NCBI GenBank assembly: GCA_947259165.1
Contig: CAMYKY010000020.1
Coordinates: 1-45,002, forward strand
Reading direction: 5' to 3'
Length of the DNA: 45,002 nt
Source of the DNA: an uncultured Acidobacteriota bacterium
GTDB taxonomy: Bacteria; Acidobacteriota; Vicinamibacteria; Marinacidobacterales; SMYC01
Notes under the pieces: model-generated
The model's input: only the letters and a program-made list of their open reading frames with translations
Told to the model about the DNA's origin: nothing
Database searches by the model: none
Program-made: the position numbers and the translations under genes
Shown: positions 26,135-35,531 of the stretch, one piece after another
Numbering within the stretch: the first letter of the stretch is position 1
How the letters are laid out: every line of letters begins with the position of its first letter

Positions 26135-27241
26135 TCAAGCGATCTTCGTCGCCGGCGCCTTGCCTCGTCTTCTTCCGATGACCGCTGTCGGGACCGGAAG
26201 GATACGGATCTCGTCGAAGCCGTTGTCGACGTACCAGTCATACACTTCTTCGGCCGGATGCGTCCAAATGTAGTGCGGAGAGTAGTAGTCGTAGATAACG
26301 CCCACGTCGACCTCTCCGCGCTCTTGATCTCGCGGGACAGGAACGAGAAAAAACGCAGCTCCCAGAATCTTCCGCCACCGCGATCTCGCAAGCCACATTT
26401 GCAGCTTGCCCAGAGGATAGAGAAGCCAGCAAAACACGTGCAGCAGAGAGGGAGATAGCCTCGCGGTAACCAGCCGAAGTGTTTTCGCGACACTTCCCCG
26501 AATGACGCCGTTCCAGTAGGAAGGTGGATAGACCCAGACCGCGACGTGGCCGCCGGGCTTGCACAGGGAGGAGGCCTCTCGAAAAGCCGTCGACGTACTC
26601 CGCGTATGATGGAGAACTCCCAGGCTGTAGACGAAATCGAAGCTCGCGTGACGAAGCGGAGGATCGAGAATATCTCCCTGGACGAAGTGAAGATTGGGTA
26701 GGTGCCCATACTGGCGTCGCGCTACGTCAACGGCGCCGCTCAAATCCAGCGCGACCACCTCACGCGCGTAATCTCGCGCAATGGCCGCGAAGCGACCCAT
26801 ACCGCAGCCCAGCTCGAGAGCCAGCTTGCCTTCGAGAAACTCGCCGCTCGGCTCGTATCCAGAAGGCACCGGGGAGAGCGAGTCCCCCTTCGAGTTGTTT
26901 TTCAGCGCTCGGTAAATCGCCGGATCGATGCCGGTCTTTCGGAAGAACAGCAATCGATTCGCCTCGGAGGGGGGCTGTGAGAAGTGAGTGAACTCGTACC
27001 CAAAAGTCGAGGCGGTGCGCCGGGCGCCGCTCTCCTGAGACGGTGATTTCTCGTCGTTGGTCACCGCACACGATGGAAGAAGCCTGGGAATGCCCCCGGA
27101 TATGGGAAACGATGCGCGGCAATCGCCGCAGACCAGCGCGCCGGCGACGATGTCTTCTTCCGATGGCTGCGCGGGATCGCTCAGGCGGAGCGGCCCACGG
27201 CATAGCGGGCAGGCAAGCAGGTCGAGCAGGGCGAGCCTCAA
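26135..27241 (-). CDS. Methyltransferase with N-terminal Trm112-like zinc ribbon
   Basis: A 368-aa protein. Residues 1-55 form a zinc ribbon with Cys11, Cys14, Cys38 and Cys41 (LACPLCRGPL ... LVCGDCRASF, then GGIPRLLP), as in Trm112-like/YcaR domains. A class I methyltransferase domain follows: LALELGCGMGRFAAIARDYA (about residues 140-159), VVALDLSGAVDVARR, FDFVYSLGVLHHTRS, and a long C-terminal part. Fused Trm112-methyltransferase proteins are frequent in polysaccharide loci. The start is TTG at 27241. The gene is convergent with 25253-26104, which it resembles. Confidence 0.87.
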   Translation of the reverse strand: MRLALLDLLACPLCRGPLRLSDPAQPSEEDIVAGALVCGDCRASFPISGGIPRLLPSCAVTNDEKSPSQESGARRTASTFGYEFTHFSQPPSEANRLLFFRKTGIDPAIYRALKNNSKGDSLSPVPSGYEPSGEFLEGKLALELGCGMGRFAAIARDYAREVVALDLSGAVDVARRQYGHLPNLHFVQGDILDPPLRHASFDFVYSLGVLHHTRSTSTAFREASSLCKPGGHVAVWVYPPSYWNGVIRGSVAKTLRLVTARLSPSLLHVFCWLLYPLGKLQMWLARSRWRKILGAAFFLVPVPRDQERGEVDVGVIYDYYSPHYIWTHPAEEVYDWYVDNGFDEIRILPVPTAVIGRRRGKAPATKIA

Positions 27242-27565
27242 CTCGATACACCGTCACGATCGGTTGTATGGCAGAACATCATTCGACGAGCTTCACGATG
27301 TCGTCCGCGGCTGTCTTACGGGACGCTCTCATCGTAACAAAAACGCCGCGCCGAGAGACGGATCGCTCCCAGCCTCCAAAGGCGAATTTCTCCTGTTTCA
27401 ACAACGCGATTCGACGATCGACCCTCGGCGGGTCCGATGTGCTTCATGAGCGAACGTCGCTCGCCTAATGGATTAGCTCCGTGTTAGCATTAGGTTTCCG
27501 TCGAAAACTGATCATCGAATCGGGCTCGCACCTTCCGGGTGTGAGCCGACCTGTCTTCCAAAAGC
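27242..27565. promoter_or_regulatory. Divergent promoter region with a CCTAATG/CATTAGG inverted repeat
   Basis: 324 bases separate the divergent methyltransferase genes. No gene seen. The clearest structure is a perfect 7-bp inverted repeat CCTAATG (27464-27470) / CATTAGG (27488-27494) with a 17-base spacer, 71 bases before the plus-strand start. It could be a regulator site or a hairpin in the leader. No confident -35/-10 pair was found. Confidence 0.4.
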
Positions 27566-28750
27566 ATGGGATCCCTCCATAGCATCGTGAACCAGAAGCT
27601 CTTCGAGCACCTCGCGTGCCCCTCCTGCCGCCAAGCCTTGAGCGCAAAACGAGACGGGGACGAGCTTCGATGCCAACGATGTGGCGACGTGGGACGAATG
27701 ATTCTAGGCATCCCGGATTTACTCGCTCATCGGAAACATCTCGACGCCGCCTCGGCGGGAACGTTTGATCTCGAAAAGGACACCGCGGCTGCACTCGAGC
27801 TGCACGAGAGTTTCGAGCACCTGAGCTACGGCGAGCTCGAAGCGCGGGCGGCGCAGATGCGCACCGACGACGAGGGCATCGCCCTCGCGTCGACAGCGGC
27901 AAAACGATTCAACGAAAGATACGCCGAGGTCCAGAAAGAAGTCGGTTTGCGTGCGGGCGAAGCGACGTTCAACCGGATCGACGCGTACCTCGACGGGCTA
28001 GGAGAGCCTAGAGTTTCTGGTGGCATCGCTCTCGAAGCCGGCGGCGGAAACGGCCTCTTTCTACCGGATTTCTCGACGCGGTTCGACAGCGTCGTGCTAC
28101 TCGACTGTTCGCTCGTCAACATCATTGTCGCTCGAAAACTCGCAATGGAGTGTGGGCTCGACAATGTGTCGTTCGTTCGCGCCGACGCAACAGCGCTGCC
28201 ATTCGTGTCGAGCAGTTTCGATTTTGTCCACGAGGACAACGTCATCGAGCACGTCGCCGATCCGGAGTCGCTCGTAACCGAAGCCGTTCGGGTGACGCGG
28301 CCGTCCGGAACCTACGTGTGCCTTTCCCCGAACCGCTACTCGCTGGCGCCAGAGCCTCATTTCCGGCTAGCGTGTTTCGGTTTCTTTCCGCGCTCGATTC
28401 GAAGGCCGCTGATTCTCAAGCTCCGCGGTGTGCAAACGGAGGAGGGAACCGATCCCCGGTCGCTGCGACAATTGCGGCGCTATTTGAGCTCGGCCGGGGT
28501 ATCCGACGCCCACATCTTCTTCCTACCGAGACAACTGAAGCGCACGGCCCGCAATACTTTCGTCCGCCGAGTCGTTCGCGCATCCCTCGGCGCACCCATC
28601 TTCGGCGCGCTCGTCTCCACCACGATCAACGGACCGCTACTTGGCCTGATGCCGTATCACGTCGCCTTGGTGTCTGGCCGCGAAAAACGGGTCTCCTCGC
28701 AAACGCCAGCGAGCGAGCTGAAGTCCTCTCCCGATCCGATCGCTTCGTAG
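27566..28750 (+). CDS. Methyltransferase with N-terminal zinc ribbon
   Basis: A 394-aa protein. Zinc ribbon Cys18, Cys21, Cys36, Cys39 (LACPSCRQAL ... LRCQRCGDV, GIPDLLA) precedes a class I methyltransferase with ALEAGGGNGLFLPDFS (about residues 155-170), VVLLDCSLVNIIVARKLA, SSFDFVHEDNVIEHVADPES and a C-terminal cap. Motif I carries AGGGNG instead of the commoner GCGxG, so SAM binding is likely but slightly unusual. ATG at 27566. Its last 94 bases overlap, tail to tail, the end of the glycosyltransferase gene on the other strand. Confidence 0.86.
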   Translation: MGSLHSIVNQKLFEHLACPSCRQALSAKRDGDELRCQRCGDVGRMILGIPDLLAHRKHLDAASAGTFDLEKDTAAALELHESFEHLSYGELEARAAQMRTDDEGIALASTAAKRFNERYAEVQKEVGLRAGEATFNRIDAYLDGLGEPRVSGGIALEAGGGNGLFLPDFSTRFDSVVLLDCSLVNIIVARKLAMECGLDNVSFVRADATALPFVSSSFDFVHEDNVIEHVADPESLVTEAVRVTRPSGTYVCLSPNRYSLAPEPHFRLACFGFFPRSIRRPLILKLRGVQTEEGTDPRSLRQLRRYLSSAGVSDAHIFFLPRQLKRTARNTFVRRVVRASLGAPIFGALVSTTINGPLLGLMPYHVALVSGREKRVSSQTPASELKSSPDPIAS

Positions 28751-29898
28751 ATAGACAGCGCGCTCGCCGCCGCGTCTTCGAAACTGAATCGACGACACCG
28801 CTTTCGACCAGCCCGCACCAACCGCTTTCTCAATCCTTCATCGGAGGCAACGGCCGCCATCGCTTCGGTGATGGATTGCGTCGAAGTCGGATCCACAAGG
28901 AGCCCCGCGTCTCCCACCACTTCCTCGAGCGACGTGCCGCGCGACACGATGACCGGCGTGCCAACTGTCATGGCCTCGAGCGCCGGGAGTCCGAATCCCT
29001 CACCGAGCGAAGGCATGACGAACGCGAGGGCACCTCGGTAAAGAGCTGGGAGATGCTCGGTGGGGACATAGCCGAGAGCGTGCAAGCCCTTAGGCGAGCT
29101 CTTGCTCGCCCCCGAGGACGCTCCATAGCGATGGACCCCAGCCACTGCGAGTCGTAGCGAAGAGCGCGAGCTATCCGATAGGTGCGCGAAAGCATCTACC
29201 ATCCGCTGCAGATTCTTGTGGGGACGGTCGGTCCCGACGAAGAGAAAATAGCGTTCGCGCTCGAGTCCGAACTGATCGAGCACTGCTCGTAGCGCTTGCG
29301 GCTCACACTCCCTTTGATAGCGCTCATGGACCCCGTAGGGTACGACGGTGACTCGCGAATCGATCCATGGCCAACGAGCAACCAGGAGCGAGCGTGTCGC
29401 CTGCGAGGGAACCATGACGTGTTTTGCATGGCCGATACCAAGCCGGGTAACCACGCGGGAGTAGGCTCTTTTCAGCGGTCCCCATTTCGAATAGTAGTCG
29501 GAAAACGTGAGGAAGTTCAGATCCTGGACCGTCGTCACGGTCGGTACCCGATGCAGGATCGGTGCGTCATGAGCTAGATAGTGGTAGACGTCCGGCTTCA
29601 GTCTTCTCAAAAGAGACGGAAGGCGCACATGTTGCGACAGCTTCATCGACGGAACATCCGTTTCGATGAGCTGGAATCGGTCTGGTTTCTCGAGAAAAGC
29701 GAGCTCATGCCGCGCCTCGGCTCCGACCAAAACGAGCAGCTCGTGCGGGTGATCGAGCTGCGCCAGATTGCGCAGGAGATTACGCGCGTAGGTACCTAGA
29801 CCATCTTCCTGAGGAAGAATACAGCGGGCGTCGATCGCGATTCGGAGCCGAGCCGTGCTCGGGGCGGCTGCGTCGAACGCTTTGTGTTGGCCCGGCAT
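28657..29898 (-). CDS. Glycosyltransferase, GT4-like (GT-B fold)
   Basis: A 413-aa protein. N-terminal half starts LRIAIDARCILPQEDGLGTYARNL; C-terminal half has the GT4 nucleotide-sugar motif (VMPSLGEGFGLPALEAMTVG, E-x7-E type) and GTSLEEVVGDAGLLVDP. It would transfer a sugar to a growing glycan. ATG at 29898, 11 bases after the FkbM-type gene, so it is last in the six-gene minus-strand operon. The final 94 bases overlap the 3' end of the convergent methyltransferase gene. Confidence 0.92.
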   Translation of the reverse strand: MPGQHKAFDAAAPSTARLRIAIDARCILPQEDGLGTYARNLLRNLAQLDHPHELLVLVGAEARHELAFLEKPDRFQLIETDVPSMKLSQHVRLPSLLRRLKPDVYHYLAHDAPILHRVPTVTTVQDLNFLTFSDYYSKWGPLKRAYSRVVTRLGIGHAKHVMVPSQATRSLLVARWPWIDSRVTVVPYGVHERYQRECEPQALRAVLDQFGLERERYFLFVGTDRPHKNLQRMVDAFAHLSDSSRSSLRLAVAGVHRYGASSGASKSSPKGLHALGYVPTEHLPALYRGALAFVMPSLGEGFGLPALEAMTVGTPVIVSRGTSLEEVVGDAGLLVDPTSTQSITEAMAAVASDEGLRKRLVRAGRKRCRRFSFEDAAASALSIYEAIGSGEDFSSLAGVCEETRFSRPDTKAT

Positions 29899-29909
29899 CG
29901 CTGGTGGCG

Positions 29910-30827
29910 CTACACCCTTCTGACGAGCTTCGAGAGAACCTCGTTGGTTTCGAGATGGGCCGGTTTGACGGCCAGTAGGTCCTCGTTGGCTTCATGGAGC
30001 TCATTGACTTCCACGCACTCGAGACCGCGGCGATCGACGCGAAACAACCGGAAACCCATCTCCGAAAGGTGGGCCTTGACTTCGACAGTGGATCTGCCAA
30101 ACGCGCGCGCTGTCTGCTCCGATGCCTCGAAAAGGATCATCGGGTCTTTTTTCAATAGCTCCCTGCCACCTTCGAGCACTGAGAGCTCGGCACCTTCTAC
30201 GTCCATCTTGAGGAACTCAACGCGGGCGATCCCTTGTGCTTCACAATAGTCGTCCAATGTCGTGAGCTCGATATCCAACGCTCGGTCCACGCCAGGCGCC
30301 GGGGCCAAGCTCGCCATGCCACTATTGCCATTCGTTGCGGCGTAGATGGTTGTCCGACCCTTGCGATGGGACAGGCCACATTCGACGGCGTGGATCTGGG
30401 TGAGATCGTTGAGCTCTGTATTCGAGCGAAGCTCCTCGAAATTCTCCGGAACGGGCTCGAACGCGTGCACCGCGCCATTTTGCCCTACCCGACGCGCGGC
30501 ACCCATCGCCCACAAACCCATATTGGCGCCGGCGTCGACGACCGTGTCCCCGGTATTGATGAGTCTGCGCGACAACCGGATCTCGGGCTTCTGGTAGAAG
30601 CTGTTCGCGAAAGCCCATCGGAAGACATAGTCATCGAAGCGCGCACGAACCAAAACGTCCGGCTCGATCTCCACGAGCAGCCCGTTGGTTCGCCAAATCG
30701 GACGACACAGGTCCAGAAAGAAACCCTTTCCGCGATCGAGCGGCCAGTTGCGTAGAAAGTGGCGAAGGGCTCGGATCTCTAACGGCTCCCGGGCCGGAGG
30801 CGGCGTTCGCGCAGTGACTACCGACAT
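29910..30827 (-). CDS. FkbM-family methyltransferase
   Basis: A 305-aa protein with the FkbM methyltransferase fold. Motif I is TVVDAGANMGLWAMGAARRV, followed by GAVHAFEPVPENFEELRSN and the family-typical VEFLKMDVEGAELSVLEGG. These enzymes O-methylate sugars or polyketides. ATG at 30827 is 13 bases past the stop of the GT2 gene; an ORF extension to 31034 lies inside that gene and was rejected. The position in the operon implies glycan methylation, which is inference. Confidence 0.92.
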   Translation of the reverse strand: MSVVTARTPPPAREPLEIRALRHFLRNWPLDRGKGFFLDLCRPIWRTNGLLVEIEPDVLVRARFDDYVFRWAFANSFYQKPEIRLSRRLINTGDTVVDAGANMGLWAMGAARRVGQNGAVHAFEPVPENFEELRSNTELNDLTQIHAVECGLSHRKGRTTIYAATNGNSGMASLAPAPGVDRALDIELTTLDDYCEAQGIARVEFLKMDVEGAELSVLEGGRELLKKDPMILFEASEQTARAFGRSTVEVKAHLSEMGFRLFRVDRRGLECVEVNELHEANEDLLAVKPAHLETNEVLSKLVRRV

Positions 30828-30840
30828 GTCGAGGATGAGC

Positions 30841-31788
30841 TCAACCCACGCGCGCCACGATCGACTGCTTGAAGCGGCGAAGCCGTGAGCTCCAGCGATC
30901 GCCGAGAAGAGAGCGCGCGGCGGTGTAGATCCACATCGGCTGGAAGATGACCGACCCATGTTGTTGGCGCGCCCGGCCAAGTCGGACTCGCGCCGATTCG
31001 GTGTCACCACAACCGTAATACCCGATTGCGGCATACAACTGCGCTCGGCTCCTCACGCGCTCGGCGATATCCGCGAGCCGAGGTCCGGCAATGGGATCGG
31101 CGAGAAAGCGTTCGACGGCCATCGTCATCGCGGCCTCCATCCTCGCGGGGTTGTGCATCATGTTGTCGGGATGCTCCCGAACCAAGAGCGTGGCGACATG
31201 AGTGCAGGCGAACTCGTAGCGAGCGGCAAGGCGTACCCACAGCTCCCAGTCAGCCGACGGGCCGAGCACAGCGTCTTCCAAGAATCCGGGTGTCTCCGCG
31301 AGCACATCGCGCCGGACGGTGACGCCGCCGACGCTGAGTGTGTTTCGCATCGCTAGCGCCTCCAAGAACCGGTCGCTCGCGTCCGGCGGCAGTAAGGCCC
31401 GCCCGACATGCCCCGGCGACATGCGGCGGGATCCTCCGTAGAGAACCTGGGCGGTCGGGTGGCGCTCATGGGTCTCCTGGTCACGCTGGATTTTCTCGGG
31501 TGCCCACAAGTCGTCACTATCGAGATAGGCCACCCATTCACCGCGGGCCAGACGAAGGCCGTAGTTGCGCGCCACGGCCACGCCTTGGTTTTCTTGCCTC
31601 ACGTAGCGGAGACGATCGCTCCAGGAGCTCATGACCGCTTCGGTTTCGTCGGTGCTGCCATCGTCCACGACCACAACCTCGCAGGGAGCTACCGTCTGGG
31701 AGAAGACGCTCTTTAACGTCTCGACGAGGAGGTCGGCGCGGTTGTAGGTCGGGATGACCACGCTCACCTGAAACGTCTCGGACGTCAT
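30841..31788 (-). CDS. Glycosyltransferase family 2
   Basis: A 315-aa GT-A enzyme. It has VSVVIPTYNRADLLVETLKS near the N-terminus, EVVVVDDGSTDETEAVM, VAVARNYGLRLARGEWVAYL, and the metal-binding LDSDDLWAPEKI. It is a predicted cytosolic inverting transferase; donor and acceptor are unknown. ATG at 31788 overlaps the stop of the upstream methyltransferase gene (ATGA), which rules out the longer start at 31911. Confidence 0.94.
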   Translation of the reverse strand: MTSETFQVSVVIPTYNRADLLVETLKSVFSQTVAPCEVVVVDDGSTDETEAVMSSWSDRLRYVRQENQGVAVARNYGLRLARGEWVAYLDSDDLWAPEKIQRDQETHERHPTAQVLYGGSRRMSPGHVGRALLPPDASDRFLEALAMRNTLSVGGVTVRRDVLAETPGFLEDAVLGPSADWELWVRLAARYEFACTHVATLLVREHPDNMMHNPARMEAAMTMAVERFLADPIAGPRLADIAERVRSRAQLYAAIGYYGCGDTESARVRLGRARQQHGSVIFQPMWIYTAARSLLGDRWSSRLRRFKQSIVARVG

Positions 31789-32696
31789 GATTTGCCCTCG
31801 AATTCCTCGCCCGCGAAGAACAGATTGTTCCGAACCGGGAAACGGTGGCCTTCGGAACAAGCGAGCGCATCGCGTTCGCGCCAAAGCGGTGCTGCGCCGC
31901 AGCACGAGCACGCCAATAGCTCCGGCAGACGAGCCGCGAGCCGTTCACTTCGGTATCTCATCAACCAGCCGAGGAGACTCCGGAGCTTTTGACCGGGCGT
32001 TGTCGGCCGACAATCGAGCGCGGCTGCCTCCTCCCCGTTGCCGTCGTTCGCGAAGACGAACTCCTCGTCGCTCGGCAGGCTCCCATCGACTTCGATGTCG
32101 ATCGCACCACGCCAATAATAGCGAACGAGGAAATCGAGATCGTCGAGCCGGCGTGCGACGAGGTCCTCGAACGCATCGTGGTTATCGAGCTGGCCGCGAA
32201 ACCAAGACGACATCTCGTCGGAGAAGGTTGCTGAGGGCTTGGGTGCGAGATGGAGTGAGCCGTTTTCTCGCGCTACAAACCACTTGTGAAACGGGTTCCC
32301 GTAGAGCCGTTCGTGAATACGGCTCGGGGTTTCGATATAACCTCGCGCTGCCACCCGTTGAAGCTCGGAGGCGAGCCTCTCTGGATGCCGAACGTGCTCC
32401 ATCAAGTGCGAGCAAACGACAAAATCGAAAGCGCCGTCACGAAACGGTAGCCGCTCGGCATCCGCAACCACGAGCGGTCGGTCCGAGATCGGCTTGCCGC
32501 CGCAAGCTCGCTCGGAGTGGTCGGATAGAAACCGATCGCAGAGAACGTTCGCTCTCATATTGGGATTTTGTCCACTCCCGACATCGAGCACGAGCTCGGT
32601 CGGTTCGAGCTCGAAGCTCTTGATCAGTTGGAGCTGGCCGGAAAGGTCCGAGAGTCCTCGCGAGACACGTCGTGACGCTCGTCTCACAAAACTCAT
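31785..32696 (-). CDS. Class I methyltransferase with C-terminal zinc ribbon
   Basis: A 303-aa protein. SAM motif ELVLDVGSGQNPNMRANVL (about residues 34-52), DAERLPFRDGAFDFVVCSHL and EHVRHPERLASELQRV place it in the class I family. Residues 257-303 hold a zinc-ribbon-like segment, LLACSCCGAAP ... LACSEGHRFPVRNN, with Cys263/265/266, Cys280 and His284 as possible ligands. That order (methyltransferase then Trm112-like) is the reverse of the neighbours at 26135 and 27566. ATG at 32696 overlaps the flippase stop (ATGA). The ORF extension to 33239 lies inside the flippase gene and was rejected. Confidence 0.87.
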   Translation of the reverse strand: MSFVRRASRRVSRGLSDLSGQLQLIKSFELEPTELVLDVGSGQNPNMRANVLCDRFLSDHSERACGGKPISDRPLVVADAERLPFRDGAFDFVVCSHLMEHVRHPERLASELQRVAARGYIETPSRIHERLYGNPFHKWFVARENGSLHLAPKPSATFSDEMSSWFRGQLDNHDAFEDLVARRLDDLDFLVRYYWRGAIDIEVDGSLPSDEEFVFANDGNGEEAAALDCRPTTPGQKLRSLLGWLMRYRSERLAARLPELLACSCCGAAPLWRERDALACSEGHRFPVRNNLFFAGEEFEGKS

Positions 32697-34252
32697 GACG
32701 CGAACCGGAGCGCGGCTTGGAGCATCGACCGAGTCCAGGTCGGAAAACCAACGGTTTGAAGCCGCACGACGTCGTCCGGCTCGAGTAAGTTGCCGTAGCG
32801 AAGCGCTGCCGCCGCCGCGAGGCAACTGAACGTGGCTGCGGCTAATCCCCCGTAGTGACCCGGGTACAAGAGCGCAAGGACCGCCGCGACGAACGCCGGG
32901 GCAAGAGCTAGGAGCAAACCGGACGGCCAAGCGACCTCTAGAAGCTGGAACGAGCGCCTGCAGGCATAAATTGAACCGATCACTAGCGAGAGGCCTTTGG
33001 CGAGCGCTGCCCCGATGGCGCCGAACCAGGGAACGAGAAGAAGACTGAGCACGAGGTTTCCGCCACCGAGCACGACCGTCGCCGCAGTGATGAGGTCCGG
33101 TCGGCGATAAGCGTTGAAGACGGAAAGAGACAGAAAGTAGAGCGGTGCCGTCGCACTGGCGGCGATGAGGACGACTAGAGGCTCGAGCGTCGCGGCGTAG
33201 GCATCGGGGACCGCGAACGGAAACAAGAAGGTGGTGCAAGCTATCAGCACCGCCAGAAGTGTCGAGGCGAACAAGCCAAGCTGAGCGGAGCCGCGGCCGA
33301 AAAGCTGCCGTGCGCGTTCCATCTGGTCTGAAGCGACAAGACTAATGGCAAGAGGACCCGAGACAACGCCAACGACCTGGGAGAGTTGCAACAAGACCGA
33401 CAGACCCTGAACGGCGAGGTAGTAGCAGCCGAGCTCGGCCGCGGATAACCAATGAGTGGCAAGCGCAAAGTCTCCCCACGCGAACAGAGTCCCGGCCCAA
33501 ACCCCAATGACGATGGAACCAGAAAACCGCGCCATGGGACCGAGCTGCGTCACGTCCGCCACGCGCGGAAGCCCGGGCGGACGAATGAGAAGACCGATCA
33601 TCAGGGAGGACGCCGCCGCCGCGAGGACAATGAGCCGGGCTTGGCTCGCAGTCATGGTGGCCGAAAAGACGAGGGCAGTTGCGGCGATCACCACGAACCC
33701 GCGGTCTAGGATGCCGAGGCCCGTGGCGAGACCGAACCGGCGCTCCGCCTGAAGTCTATGAGTGTGAAGACCCATGACTGCGAGCACGACGACGTACGCT
33801 TCGACGAGGAGCACCGTGGTCCATCCGCCACCCAGATAGCTAGAAAGCGAACCGGCAAAGAAGAAACCCGCAGCCGCGCCCACCAAGAGTGTCGGCGCCG
33901 CCAAGCTGATGGCGGACCAAAAAGAGCGCCCGGCTTCGCCTCGGTCGCGGACTTCCAGCCGCCCAAAGTGCAACAGGGCCGTCTGCGAGTAGCTGGCCAA
34001 TAGGCTTCGGCCAACCTGACCGACTAACAGGAACGTCCCAAGAGCGGCATAGGCCTCGGGAGGTAGCGCATGGGTCCAGAGCAACACCGCGGTCAAGCTC
34101 AACGCGATCCCGACGAGGGTGAGTCCCCCGGTCACAACGGAGTCGGATGCGAGCGACTTTATCTGGCGCTCGTCATCACTGTCGGCACGACGCTCGTCGG
34201 CGCTCACGGCAGACCCCTCCGTCGGCAGATGACGCGGCGAGGAGCGCACCAT
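32693..34252 (-). CDS. Polysaccharide flippase, Wzx/MATE-like
   Basis: A 519-aa protein with about twelve to fourteen membrane segments; a hydrophilic N-terminal 30 residues (DERRADSDDERQIKSL) precedes the first. The layout fits the polysaccharide_synt/Wzx flippases that move undecaprenyl-linked repeat units to the periplasm. It is second in the six-gene minus-strand operon, 37 bases after the GT4 gene, with the methyltransferase start overlapping its stop. Start ATG at 34252. Substrate not predictable. Confidence 0.88.
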   Translation of the reverse strand: MVRSSPRHLPTEGSAVSADERRADSDDERQIKSLASDSVVTGGLTLVGIALSLTAVLLWTHALPPEAYAALGTFLLVGQVGRSLLASYSQTALLHFGRLEVRDRGEAGRSFWSAISLAAPTLLVGAAAGFFFAGSLSSYLGGGWTTVLLVEAYVVVLAVMGLHTHRLQAERRFGLATGLGILDRGFVVIAATALVFSATMTASQARLIVLAAAASSLMIGLLIRPPGLPRVADVTQLGPMARFSGSIVIGVWAGTLFAWGDFALATHWLSAAELGCYYLAVQGLSVLLQLSQVVGVVSGPLAISLVASDQMERARQLFGRGSAQLGLFASTLLAVLIACTTFLFPFAVPDAYAATLEPLVVLIAASATAPLYFLSLSVFNAYRRPDLITAATVVLGGGNLVLSLLLVPWFGAIGAALAKGLSLVIGSIYACRRSFQLLEVAWPSGLLLALAPAFVAAVLALLYPGHYGGLAAATFSCLAAAAALRYGNLLEPDDVVRLQTVGFPTWTRSMLQAALRFAS

Positions 34253-34289
34253 GGCAACGCTCTCCGCTCAGTTCGCATTCGTCGGTACT

Positions 34290-35531
34290 TCACGAGCTCA
34301 CCGCCTCGCGGTTCCCGTTCGAGGTGAGCGCTTCGTACAACGCTCGATACTGGTCGGCAACACGCTCGAAGGAGTATTTTCGTTCGATCGTCTGCCGCGC
34401 TCTCAGTCCCATGCGATCCGTTTTCTGTGGCGAATCCAACGCGAGCAGCAAAGCGTCGGCGAGAGGTTTCGCCTGACCCGAGGGCGTGAGATAGCCGCTC
34501 TCACCCGATGTGATCAGCTCACAGTTGCTCGGCAGGTCGCTGGCCACGACGGCCCGGCCCGATGCCATCCCTTCGAGTACGGCATTGGACATACCCTCGC
34601 TGAACGAAGGTTGGACGAGCAGGTTTGCGGCTTGCACCATAGGCGTCACATCCTCATGAGCGCCCGCAAAAAGCACCGAATCTCCGAGCCCCAACTCTTC
34701 GGCTCTGTCTTTCAGCTCCTGCTCCACGTTGCGAAACGTGCCCCCGCCGCCGACGAGCACGAGTCCCGCTTTCGGAAGCTTCGATACGACATCTTTCCAC
34801 GCATCGAGCAGAACGAACAGTCCTTTCTCCCAGGCTAGTCTTCCAACAAAGACCGCCACGCGCTCCCAGCCATAGCCGAGGGCGTCTCGTGCTCGCTGCC
34901 TCGACGCCAAATCGATCCCAGAATTTTCGGGAAGCATGACACCGTTCGGAATACGAGCGATGCGCCGTTTGGGTATGCCCGCGGCTTCGATCTCCTGAGC
35001 AATCTCGTCGGAGATGGCGATGAAGACATCGACGGACTCGAAGAGCTTGCGGCGAATCGAAGCGAACGGCATGTCCCGCGTGGCCGTCGCCATTTCGCTG
35101 AGTCTGCCTGAGATCGTGACCTTGACCACGACCCGCCCTCCCAGCATCTTCTTGGCGAACACGCCGAGATTGGCAGCGGAAAAGGCCTGGTGGCAATGGT
35201 AAATATCGAACGGCGTCGAATCCTGCGACCGATCCTCCGACGAGGGAGTTTGACGTCGAATCCACCGAAGGCCCCCAATGAGAAACGATGCCGACGCCAA
35301 GGCGCGGGTCGAGTGAATCGAACGCACCCGATGGACGTTGACTCCATCCAGTTCTTCATCGACTGGGCCGTCTCCCAAGTAGCGGGTCAGGACATCCACT
35401 GGGTGCCCTTCGCGGACCAATGCCGCAGACAACCCTCGCAATTGACGTTCGACGCCGCCAACCTGAGGATAGAACCCAGTCGAGATCATGCAGATGCGCG
35501 GAGTCGTCACCTGAACAGGGATGCTGTGCAT
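34290..35531 (-). CDS. Glycosyltransferase family 4
   Basis: A 413-aa GT-B enzyme. It has the N-terminal CMISTGFYPQVGGVERQLRG loop (GGxER type), VFVGRLAWEKGLFVLLDAW, and the C-terminal VQPSFSEGMSNAVLEGMASG nucleotide-sugar motif with GESGYLTPSG. First gene of the minus-strand operon. ATG at 35531 with CCGGAAG four bases upstream is preferred; the 505-aa version would begin at 35807 inside the divergent gene's leader and lacks homology signs. Confidence 0.93.
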   Translation of the reverse strand: MHSIPVQVTTPRICMISTGFYPQVGGVERQLRGLSAALVREGHPVDVLTRYLGDGPVDEELDGVNVHRVRSIHSTRALASASFLIGGLRWIRRQTPSSEDRSQDSTPFDIYHCHQAFSAANLGVFAKKMLGGRVVVKVTISGRLSEMATATRDMPFASIRRKLFESVDVFIAISDEIAQEIEAAGIPKRRIARIPNGVMLPENSGIDLASRQRARDALGYGWERVAVFVGRLAWEKGLFVLLDAWKDVVSKLPKAGLVLVGGGGTFRNVEQELKDRAEELGLGDSVLFAGAHEDVTPMVQAANLLVQPSFSEGMSNAVLEGMASGRAVVASDLPSNCELITSGESGYLTPSGQAKPLADALLLALDSPQKTDRMGLRARQTIERKYSFERVADQYRALYEALTSNGNREAVSS

